A stretch of 14,662 bases of DNA from Aquiluna sp. (GTDB lineage Bacteria > Actinomycetota > Actinomycetes > Actinomycetales > Microbacteriaceae). Shown here piece after piece: positions 6,971 through 12,954 of the stretch. The notes beneath the pieces were generated by a model. It was not told where the DNA came from, searched no databases, and saw nothing but the letters and a program-made list of their open reading frames with translations. The translations under genes were made by a program, and so were the position numbers. Each line of letters begins with the position of its first letter. The stretch's first letter is position 1. Location of the stretch: the NCBI GenBank assembly GCA_016780945.1, contig JADHKY010000016.1:1-14662 (forward strand). Direction: 5' to 3'.

Positions 6971-7029
6971 TTTTAGGGTGGTTCAAGGTCCGCTTTGGCG
7001 CTTGATGATTTGCTAAAGCCACTTGCGAC

Positions 7030-7035
7030 TACGAT
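7030..7035 (+). promoter_or_regulatory. -10 box for the EamA permease gene (leaderless)
   Basis: TACGAT, then 6 nt, then GTG 7042. It sits only 3 nt before the first of two tandem GTG codons (7039), so the spacing seen at other genes points to the second GTG as the start. Confidence 0.45.
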
Positions 7036-7041
7036 TGCGTG

Positions 7042-7935
7042 GTGACCCAAAAAGGCCTTGTTCTATTCTCTCTTGCGGGCATTTTTTGGGGACTCCCTTA
7101 CTTTTTTATTGCGCTTGCTCTCGAGAGCTTTTCCACTCCATCGATCGTCTTTCTTAGGACCTTTTTGGGCGCTCTAGTTCTCATTCCCTATGCCGCACTT
7201 ACAGGGGGTCTGAAGCCGGCCCTGAGAGCATGGCCCTATGTCTTGGTTTTCGGTGCTGTGGAGATGGTTGGTCCCTGGTTTTTGATCACAGAGGCCGAGA
7301 AACACATTTCCTCAGGACTTGCGGGTCTGCTGATTGCCACGGTGCCGTTTTTTGCGGTTGCCGTGTTGGCTATTTTTCTCAAGGACCGCAAAGCGCTTAA
7401 GCTGAAGCCGCTCTCGGGCATGATCATCGGGTTTATAGGCGTCTTCACTTTGGTCGGGATCGACTCTGTGACAGGAGCTGTGAATCCGCTCTATGTTCTG
7501 ATGGTGGTGTTAGCCGCTGTCGGATATGCGATCGCCCCAATTGTTGCCAACATCAAGCTTCACGACGTGCCATCGGCAGGGGTAATTGGTGTGAGCATGG
7601 CTTTTGTAGCGATCGTTTACTCACCTTTTTCGCTGCCGCAGCTCGCCAGCGAGCTATCAAATGCCACCACCCTGAGCCTGATGGCGGTGGTGGTGCTGGG
7701 ACTGGTGTGCTCGGCCGCCGCGTTCGTGATTTTCTTCAAGCTGATCAAGGAGGTTGGGCCTGCGAAGGCCACTCTGATTACCTATGTCAACACCGCTGTA
7801 GCGCTCTCGCTGGGCATCATTTTCCTAGGGGAGCAAATCACAATTGGCCTGTTGGTGGGCATTCCTCTAATCACCATCGGACTAGTTCTTGCTGGCGGCA
7901 GGGAGCGAGAACCTGAGCTCTCGAAAGCTGGCTAG
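7042..7935 (+). CDS. EamA/DMT-family permease
   Basis: This 297-aa polytopic protein has about ten hydrophobic helices in two homologous EamA halves (about 3-135 and 145-285), the layout of the drug/metabolite transporter superfamily. The first half opens with LVLFSLAGIFWGLPYFFIALAL and an Arg in helix 2 (FLRTFLGALVLIPY). The second half holds AKATLITYVNTAVALSLGIIFLGEQ, the usual pre-last-helix signature with Glu. Members export amino acids, metabolites or drugs; the substrate is not predictable. The start is one of two tandem GTGs (7039 or 7042); I use the second because TACGAT lies 6 nt before it and there is no Shine-Dalgarno. It diverges from the nitroreductase gene. The cytochrome b5 lipoprotein gene follows 33 bp later and may be cotranscribed. 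Confidence 0.9.
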   Translation: MTQKGLVLFSLAGIFWGLPYFFIALALESFSTPSIVFLRTFLGALVLIPYAALTGGLKPALRAWPYVLVFGAVEMVGPWFLITEAEKHISSGLAGLLIATVPFFAVAVLAIFLKDRKALKLKPLSGMIIGFIGVFTLVGIDSVTGAVNPLYVLMVVLAAVGYAIAPIVANIKLHDVPSAGVIGVSMAFVAIVYSPFSLPQLASELSNATTLSLMAVVVLGLVCSAAAFVIFFKLIKEVGPAKATLITYVNTAVALSLGIIFLGEQITIGLLVGIPLITIGLVLAGGREREPELSKAG

Positions 7936-7968
7936 GAATACCTAAATCTTCGCGCTGTTCTCACTAAC

Positions 7969-8586
7969 ATGCGACTTGCTCTACTGCTAGCCTCCCTGCT
8001 TGTCCTGACTGGATGCGCTTCTAGTGAGCCTGCTGTCCAAACTCCCGTTCAAACCACTGAGCAAGTTGAGGCTAGTGCCGGTGCCGACGAGGAGACCCAA
8101 GAGCTATCGGATGAAACCGCTGAGGAAGAGCCTCAAGAGCAGGAATCTGACGAGTCGGGGGAAGAAGACGGAGAAACCGCAGATCCAGAGGAGTCTGAGG
8201 CAAGCGAAGAAGACTCAAGAGACGACGAGCAAACAGAAGACGATGCAAGCGAGGATGAATCTGAGTCGGATGAGCCAGCCGAGGAGAACCCGGAAGAGCC
8301 GCAGCCAACCCAGACTGCAGAACCAACCCAGGATCCTGAGGAGAGTGTCAACGGCTTCACCCTCGCACAGGTTTCAGAACGTAACTCCGCAGCCGAGTGC
8401 TGGGTCGCAATTGATGGTGGCGTCTACGACCTGACTCAGTGGATTCTTTCTCACCCAGGAGGAAGTGGAGCGATTCTCAATCTCTGCGGCAAGGATGGGA
8501 GCGCTAGCTTCAACTCACAACACGGTGGTCAGGCCAGGCCTTCCAGCACCTTAGATGGCTATTACCTAGCTCCGCTGGTTGGCTAG
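7969..8586 (+). CDS. Lipoprotein with long acidic linker and C-terminal cytochrome b5-like domain
   Basis: This 205-aa protein starts with a lipoprotein signal peptide (RLALLLASLLVLTGC; lipobox LTGC, Cys16), so it should be tethered to the outer face of the membrane. Residues 31-125 are a disordered-looking linker in which 46 of 95 residues are Asp or Glu and only Arg84 is basic; Ser, Thr, Pro and Gln fill the rest. Residues 129-205 form a cytochrome b5-like domain: GFTLAQVSERNSAAECW, VYDLTQWILSHPGG with His162, and His185 in SFNSQHGG as the second expected haem ligand. Cys144 and Cys173 are well placed for a disulfide in an exported domain. It likely binds haem b and transfers electrons outside the cell, partner unknown. 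ATG 7969 has no Shine-Dalgarno and no clear -10; cotranscription with the permease gene is plausible. Confidence 0.9.
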   Translation: MRLALLLASLLVLTGCASSEPAVQTPVQTTEQVEASAGADEETQELSDETAEEEPQEQESDESGEEDGETADPEESEASEEDSRDDEQTEDDASEDESESDEPAEENPEEPQPTQTAEPTQDPEESVNGFTLAQVSERNSAAECWVAIDGGVYDLTQWILSHPGGSGAILNLCGKDGSASFNSQHGGQARPSSTLDGYYLAPLVG

Positions 8587-8637
8587 TTATATAAGTGAAT
8601 TTTTTGCCTTAACGAGAGGTAAACACTTTCGGTTCCT

Positions 8638-8643
8638 TAGAAT
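8638..8643 (+). promoter_or_regulatory. -10 box for the DUF3052-like gene (leaderless)
   Basis: TAGAAT, then 7 nt (TTTGGGC), then GTG 8651. It supports a start 72 nt inside the longest reading frame. The 64-bp gap after the lipoprotein gene shows no hairpin plus T-run terminator. Confidence 0.55.
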
Positions 8644-8650
8644 TTTGGGC

Positions 8651-9046
8651 GTGGCACTGTCGAGCAAGATGTATGTTCCGCAGGGCGTTCAGGTGCCCTG
8701 CGTGAATTTGGCGGCTGATGTCGATCTAGAAGACATTCATCCGTGGGCGGCTGATTTTGAGACCGCCCAAAAAATGGTTTCCGAGGGCACCGCTCCTTCG
8801 CTGTTTTACTTTGTGGAGAACGCAAAGCAGCTTGAGAAGAAGGCCGGGAAGCTAGCCAAGCTCTGGGAGAAGAAGATTAACTTTTGGCTTTTCTACCCAA
8901 AGGCTCCGCACCTGCATACGGACCTATCTCGGGACAATGCATGGAAGCTGATGAAGCAGCACGGCATGCAGGGCACCCGTCAGGTTGGAATTGATGCCAG
9001 GTGGAGCTGCATGTATTTCAAGAACACCGGGAATCAGATTACGTAG
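8651..9046 (+). CDS. Small DUF3052-like protein of unknown function
   Basis: This is a 131-aa soluble protein. The second half reads as an alternating strand-helix fold: SLFYFVENAKQLEKKAGKLA, then INFWLFYPKAPHL, LSRDNAWKLMKQHGMQGTR, QVGIDARWSCMYFK. From memory, the pattern strand, 'YPK', 'L-RD-W-L---G', 'R-V-ID--WS---F' resembles actinobacterial DUF3052 proteins, which have no known biochemical role. The N-terminal half (VPCVNLAADVDLEDIHPW) fits that family less obviously. A TTG at 8579 gives a longer frame that overlaps the lipoprotein stop. I chose GTG 8651 because TAGAAT precedes it by 7 nt; an ATG at 8669 is also possible. The 3' end overlaps cysE by 13 bp. I cannot assign a function. Confidence 0.82.
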   Translation: MALSSKMYVPQGVQVPCVNLAADVDLEDIHPWAADFETAQKMVSEGTAPSLFYFVENAKQLEKKAGKLAKLWEKKINFWLFYPKAPHLHTDLSRDNAWKLMKQHGMQGTRQVGIDARWSCMYFKNTGNQIT

Positions 9047-9564
9047 AAATCGTCCCCGGTTAGGTTCAGCAGCCTGGCGTTGACGCCTACGGCCACCGTG
9101 CCATTTGGCATATCCTTGGTGACAACGGCGTTTGCCCCGACCGCGCAATCGTTGCCGATGGTTATCGGGCCAATCAACTTTGCCCCAGCTCCAATGATGA
9201 CCCTGTCACCAACGGTGGGGTGGCGCTTCACCGGGTCAAGCGTCTTGCCACCCAGAGTCACACCGTGGTAGATGAGAACGTCATCACCGATTACTGCGGT
9301 CTCTCCAATGACCACGCCAACCCCGTGATCGATCACAAAACGCTTACCGATTTCAGCCCCTGGGTGGATCTCAATTGAGGTCCAGAGTTTTGCCCAGTTC
9401 GAGAGCATGCGAGAGAGAATTCTGAGTTTGAGCTTCGAGAGCCGGTGAGCGATTCGGTAGGTCCAGATTGCGTGCAGCCCAGGTGAGGTGAGGATGAGCT
9501 CGAGAGCGCTCTTGGTTGCCGGGTCCCGCTCCAGGCCGGCCCTAATGTCTTGTGAAATGCTCAA
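9034..9564 (-). CDS. cysE: Serine O-acetyltransferase
   Basis: CysE makes O-acetylserine from serine and acetyl-CoA, the substrate of CysK. This is the short form (176 aa). A helical N-terminus (DIRAGLERDPATKSALELIL, then GLHAIWTYRIAHRL) precedes a left-handed beta-helix of hexapeptide repeats: IEIHPGAEIG, FVIDHGVGVVIGETAVIG with Asp79 and catalytic His80, LIYHGVTLGG with His100, then ITIGNDCAVGANAVVTKDM. The frame runs upstream inside cysK, but the family N-terminus begins at SISQDIRAG. The only sensible start there is TTG 9564, overlapping the cysK TGA in a TTGA junction, so translation is probably coupled. There is no good Shine-Dalgarno. The 3' end overlaps the convergent DUF3052-like gene by 13 bp. 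CysE and CysK usually form the cysteine synthase complex. Confidence 0.95.
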   Translation of the reverse strand: MSISQDIRAGLERDPATKSALELILTSPGLHAIWTYRIAHRLSKLKLRILSRMLSNWAKLWTSIEIHPGAEIGKRFVIDHGVGVVIGETAVIGDDVLIYHGVTLGGKTLDPVKRHPTVGDRVIIGAGAKLIGPITIGNDCAVGANAVVTKDMPNGTVAVGVNARLLNLTGDDFYVI

Positions 9565-10511
9565 CTCTTTGTCTGGTATTCCTCTTGCAGGTCGCGGTAG
9601 AGGGTAGATGACACATACCGCTCTCCAAACGACGGAACTATGACCACGATTATTTGACCCTCGTGCTCCTTGCGATTGGCTACCTCTCGGGCTGCCCACA
9701 GAGCTGCTCCCGAAGAGATTCCTGCCAAGATGCCCTCCTCGGCGGAGGCTCTCCTGGCGAAGTCAAAGGCCACCTGGTTTGGCGCGCTGATTACCTCATC
9801 AAAGCTTGAGGTGTCGAGAATTGGCGGGATGAAGTTGGGTCCGATGCCTGCAAGTGGGTGGCCTGCGGCCTCTCCGCCGGTGAGCAGCGGGGACGCGGCC
9901 GGCTGAACCGCGTAGCTTTTTATCTTGGGGTTTAGCTCCTTGAGCCTGAGGCTGGTGCCGGTGATGGTGCCACCGGTTCCGCTGCCTGCAACAAACGCTC
10001 CGATCTTGCCATCGGTATCGCGCCAGATTTCTTCGGCCGTGGTCTCGCGGTGAATCTTGGGTCCAGCCGGATTTTCAAACTGCCGAACCATTACGGCGCC
10101 CTCAATTGTCTTGCCTAGCTCCTCCGCCTTTGCGACCGAGCCCTTCATTCCCTCGGCAGCTGGAGTCAAGATGAGCTCTGCTCCGTAGGCGCGGATAAGT
10201 ATCTTGCGCTCGAGGCTCATCGAATCTGGCATCACGATGATGGTGCGGTAACCCCTGGCAGCGCCCACCATAGCCAGAGAGATTCCGGTGTTGCCGCTGG
10301 TTGCTTCGATGATGGTGCCGCCGGGCTTTAGCTCTCCTGAGCTCTCTACCTCGTTGATCATCGCAATACCGAGGCGGTCCTTCACAGAACTTGAGGGGTT
10401 ATAAAACTCGAGCTTTGCATACACCTGGGCAGGAGCGCCATCGGTGATCTTGTTTAGTCTCACAAGCGGCGTATTGCCAAAGACTTCGGTGATGTTTTCG
10501 TAAACGCGCAA
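9561..10511 (-). CDS. cysK: Cysteine synthase A (O-acetylserine sulfhydrylase)
   Basis: This PLP enzyme converts O-acetylserine and sulfide to cysteine. It is 316 aa, normal for CysK. Motifs in order: GNTPLVRLN (12-20), NPSSSVKDRLG (38-48) with PLP Lys44, the substrate loop EATSGNTGISLA (69-80), the phosphate-binding GSGTGGTITG (176-185), and GISSGAA (264-270), whose Ser contacts the PLP ring nitrogen. The motif AVQPAASPLLTGG has Gln where Glu is more usual. The start is TTG 10511, unusual but well supported: GGAG (10522-10519) lies 7 nt upstream and the N-terminus MRVYENITEVFGNTP is the family start. The gene leads the cysK-cysE operon and diverges from a small lipoprotein gene; a -10 box TACACT lies 28 nt upstream. 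Confidence 0.97.
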   Translation of the reverse strand: MRVYENITEVFGNTPLVRLNKITDGAPAQVYAKLEFYNPSSSVKDRLGIAMINEVESSGELKPGGTIIEATSGNTGISLAMVGAARGYRTIIVMPDSMSLERKILIRAYGAELILTPAAEGMKGSVAKAEELGKTIEGAVMVRQFENPAGPKIHRETTAEEIWRDTDGKIGAFVAGSGTGGTITGTSLRLKELNPKIKSYAVQPAASPLLTGGEAAGHPLAGIGPNFIPPILDTSSFDEVISAPNQVAFDFARRASAEEGILAGISSGAALWAAREVANRKEHEGQIIVVIVPSFGERYVSSTLYRDLQEEYQTKS

Positions 10512-10539
10512 GCTGTTTCTCCAGAGGTTGGTTCAAGGA

Positions 10540-10545
10540 AGTGTA
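10540..10545 (-). promoter_or_regulatory. -10 box for the cysK-cysE operon
   Basis: TACACT on the minus strand (10545-10540) would start a transcript near 10533 with a leader of roughly 20 nt holding the GGAG site. The -35 position (GAAGAA) is poor. Just upstream is a direct repeat, GTAAT-N5-GTAAT (10587-10573), with a 10-bp period, about where an activator would sit. Confidence 0.45.
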
Positions 10546-10572
10546 ACTACGTGGGGCTGGTTTTCTTCCCCT

Positions 10573-10587
10573 ATTACAAACAATTAC
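10573..10587 (-). repeat. Short direct repeat upstream of the cysK promoter
   Basis: ATTAC at 10573-10577 and 10583-10587 (GTAAT on the cysK strand) repeat one helical turn apart, some 27 bp upstream of the -10 box. This is a possible regulator site for sulfur control, but five bases are short enough to recur by chance. Confidence 0.25.
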
Positions 10588-10630
10588 GGACCACTCCCAG
10601 TCAGCTCGCTAAGTTTTATCCAACTCTGAC

Positions 10631-10636
10631 TAGCCT
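10631..10636 (+). promoter_or_regulatory. -10 box for the small lipoprotein gene
   Basis: TAGCCT, then 8 nt, then ATG 10645. The transcript would be leaderless or carry a leader of one or two bases; no Shine-Dalgarno is present. Confidence 0.45.
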
Positions 10637-10644
10637 CTAGAGCG

Positions 10645-11010
10645 ATGAGAGCCCTAACAAAAACAGTTGCCGGTATTGCAGTACTTGGACTGCTCGCTGG
10701 TTGCAGTGCAGATCAGGTAATTAGAAGCGGCGCAGATGCTGCCGCCTGCACCGCACTTGAGGGCACTCTCGAATCGGTGGCCAAGGCCTATAAAGACGGA
10801 GTTGTTGACTCAGGGGTGCTGGACCGGGTTGATGAGCTCATCGGAGACCAGGTGGACGTGCTTTTATCCTCGGATTTTGCCGCTGAGGTGCGTGAGCTCG
10901 GCGATGCCCTGGCGCAGTCCGATGGTGCACAGGGTGCCCAGCAGCGGGTAGATGATGCACTCAGTGCAATAAGCGCTCGTTGCAACTCAGTAGGGGTAAA
11001 GCTGGACTAA
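10645..11010 (+). CDS. Small secreted lipoprotein of unknown function
   Basis: This 121-aa protein has a clear lipoprotein signal peptide: basic n-region MRALTK, hydrophobic TVAGIAVLGL, lipobox LAGC with Cys20. The mature part is helical in pattern (ALEGTLESVAKAYKDGVVDSG, VLDRVDELIGDQVDVLLS, AEVRELGDALAQ, RVDDALSAISARC) and mildly acidic. Two further cysteines, Cys35 near the start and Cys113 near the end, could form a disulfide closing a helical bundle. I do not recognise the family. It is monocistronic, diverges from cysK, and its TAA overlaps the stop of the convergent MFS gene. The ATG at 10645 follows a TAGCCT box by 8 nt. Confidence 0.87.
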   Translation: MRALTKTVAGIAVLGLLAGCSADQVIRSGADAAACTALEGTLESVAKAYKDGVVDSGVLDRVDELIGDQVDVLLSSDFAAEVRELGDALAQSDGAQGAQQRVDDALSAISARCNSVGVKLD

Positions 11011-12185
11011 CGAAGTTCGTCGTCCACATAGTTGTGCTTAGCAAGCTGGATTCCGGCAATGCTGCTGCCTGCGGCAACCACAAATAGCAGCCAGAGCGTT
11101 AGCTCCCAGCCACCTGTAACCTCGCGGAAGATCCCCACCAGAAAGACCATGAGTGTCGCGAGGGTATAGCTCACTCCCTGACCGAAGGCGCTTACCGCCA
11201 ACACCGTTGCACGGGTGCGTGAGCGAAGGTTGAAAAGTGTCAGAGCCAACGGGAACATCGTGGGTCCAAGCCCTAGGCAGGCCACGAACAGCCATGCCAA
11301 GGAAGTCGAACCAAACAGTAACCCCAGTGCACCAATGGAGCCCATGGTCGCGGAGAAGTAGACAATCAGCGAGTGAGACCTCTGGTACTTATCCGCCAGC
11401 ACCGGCACAATCAGCGAAACCGGCAATCCCATGATGGCAAACAGCGCGAGCAGCGAACCACCCTCGAACTCACTGGCTCCAATGTGTTCGATGAGCAATA
11501 TCGGTAGCCAGGCAAACGACACGTAGCCGAACACACTCGTCATGCCCTGCACGACCCCAATCGCGAGTGCTGTTGGTGATCGCCAGATTGCCTTCTGGCC
11601 CTCCAGTTTTGGCTCTTTGACCTCCTCCGAGTTTGCCCTGATGGCAAGCAGTGGAAGCAGCGTCAGGGCTGCGAGTAGGGCCCACTGGCCAAGCGAGAGT
11701 CGCCAACCCGCAGCTTCAGCCACCGGAACCGCGAAGAAAGAGCCACTCGATGCCGAAATCGCGGTCATGGTTATGTAAATGGATGAGATCTGACCGATGC
11801 GGTTCGGGAAGTACTTCCGAACCAGTACCGGTAAAAGCACGTTGCCAACGCCCATGCCCAGAAGTGAGAGCATGCTGCCAACAAAGAGCGAGGTCGAGTC
11901 CCAGGCAAGTGCTCTAAACAGGTGGCCGGCAATGATTGCCAAAACGGTAATTACAAGCGTTAGTTCAACGCCGTAGCGCCTGGCAGGTCGATACGCCAGC
12001 GACGTTGAAATGGCAAAAGCCAGTGGCGCTGCAACACCTAGGAGCCCGATTGTCACAATCGGAAGTGCAATGTCCTGCTGGATGTAGTTCACAACCGGAG
12101 ACAGCGAACCAACCGCGGTCCTCAGATTCAGCGCAAGCAGAACAATTGCCGCCAGCGCAAAAAGCTTCTGTGTTCTAAGTGGCAT
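11007..12185 (-). CDS. MFS transporter, CynX/NimT-like
   Basis: This 392-aa carrier has about twelve hydrophobic helices. The first helix IVLLALNLRTAVGSLSPVV (the LNLR...S.SPV pattern) is typical of the CynX/NimT cyanate/2-nitroimidazole branch of the major facilitator superfamily. The loop after helix 2 has YRPARRYG, a diverged version of the MFS GxxxDRxGRR motif. Most members of this branch have no proven substrate, so cyanate should not be assumed. The frame opens at TTG 12194, but ATG 12185 lies one base after the hisN TGA (TGAGATG), so translation is likely coupled and I use it. It is the last gene of aroA-rsgA-hisN-MFS and its TAG overlaps the stop of the convergent lipoprotein gene. 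Confidence 0.9.
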   Translation of the reverse strand: MPLRTQKLFALAAIVLLALNLRTAVGSLSPVVNYIQQDIALPIVTIGLLGVAAPLAFAISTSLAYRPARRYGVELTLVITVLAIIAGHLFRALAWDSTSLFVGSMLSLLGMGVGNVLLPVLVRKYFPNRIGQISSIYITMTAISASSGSFFAVPVAEAAGWRLSLGQWALLAALTLLPLLAIRANSEEVKEPKLEGQKAIWRSPTALAIGVVQGMTSVFGYVSFAWLPILLIEHIGASEFEGGSLLALFAIMGLPVSLIVPVLADKYQRSHSLIVYFSATMGSIGALGLLFGSTSLAWLFVACLGLGPTMFPLALTLFNLRSRTRATVLAVSAFGQGVSYTLATLMVFLVGIFREVTGGWELTLWLLFVVAAGSSIAGIQLAKHNYVDDELR

Positions 12186-12186
12186 C

Positions 12187-12954
12187 TCAGCCAAGAATTT
12201 CTAGGAACTGCTCGTGCATCAGGCCATTGCTCGCGATTACCGCACTGCTTTCATCGCTCAGCTCACCATCTAGGGCCGTGAAACGCCCCCCAGCCTCTAA
12301 AACGATCGGAACCAGTGCCGCGATGTCGTAAATCTTCAGATCAGGCTCAGCTGCCATCTCAATCAATCCTTCGGCCACATACATGTAGCTCAGGAAGTCG
12401 CCAAATGCTCGGTCTTTCCAGACCCTGCGCGAAAGCTCGGTGAGCCTCTCGGCTTTGCCAATCGAGTCCCACTGCGAGATTGAATTGAATGACACGTAGG
12501 AGTCCTCAAGGCTTGCCACCTTGGAAACTTCCAAGCTGCGCTTACTGCCGTCGATGTTTTTGGTGTGAGCTCCAGCTCCGCGCTCGGCCCACCAATTGCG
12601 ACCAAGAGCCGGCGCCGACACCACTGAGAGCCTTAGTTCGCCATCAACTCTTAGAGCAATCAGTGTCGCCCAAATTGGCAGGCCTCTGAGAAAGTTTGCG
12701 GTGCCATCAATGGGGTCGATAATCCACTCGCGAGAGCCTGCCGCAGAACCAAACTCCTCACCGATTACCGCATCAGTTGGGCTGTAGTCGGAAATCATGT
12801 CCCTGAGCCGCTCTTCGACAGCCTTATCGGCATCTGTCACCGGAGTCCTATCGGGCTTGGTCTCCACCCTCAGGTCAAGGGCGCGAAAACGTGAGAGCGA
12901 AATCTCGTCAGCGCTCTGAGCAAGCTCAAGCGCGAATTCAAGGTCCTTACTCAT
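12187..12954 (-). CDS. hisN: Histidinol-phosphatase of the inositol monophosphatase family
   Basis: IMPase-family enzymes are metal-dependent phosphomonoesterases. In Actinobacteria the copy next to rsgA and aroA is typically HisN, which dephosphorylates histidinol phosphate in histidine synthesis. The 255-aa protein shows VIGEEFG (63-69), the metal site WIIDPIDGTANFLRG (77-91; Asp80 and Asp83), and the HisN-like AFGDFLSYMYVAEGLIEMAAEP followed by YDIAALVPIVLEAGG, whose Asp is the last metal ligand. HisN proteins often have TKNY-RG where this one has TANFLRG, so inositol-phosphate phosphatase activity cannot be excluded. The start is ATG 12954, overlapping the rsgA stop as TGATG, rather than TTG 12963. 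No Shine-Dalgarno is seen; coupling is likely. Confidence 0.92.
   Translation of the reverse strand: MSKDLEFALELAQSADEISLSRFRALDLRVETKPDRTPVTDADKAVEERLRDMISDYSPTDAVIGEEFGSAAGSREWIIDPIDGTANFLRGLPIWATLIALRVDGELRLSVVSAPALGRNWWAERGAGAHTKNIDGSKRSLEVSKVASLEDSYVSFNSISQWDSIGKAERLTELSRRVWKDRAFGDFLSYMYVAEGLIEMAAEPDLKIYDIAALVPIVLEAGGRFTALDGELSDESSAVIASNGLMHEQFLEILG

Noticed and set aside
6936..7022. N-terminal extension of the nitroreductase from ATG 7022
   Set aside because: The extension has no family similarity and covers the -35, the -10 and the palindrome; ATG 6935 gives a normal family length.
8024..8434. Other long reading frames over the acidic linker on both strands (e.g. 8072-8360)
   Set aside because: They mirror the biased GAR codons of the lipoprotein gene, have low-complexity Ser- or Arg/Lys-rich products and no start signals.
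9565..9699. CysE frame extended into cysK (start at 9699)
   Set aside because: The extra residues are cysK codons in another frame; family similarity begins at SISQDIRAG just after TTG 9564.
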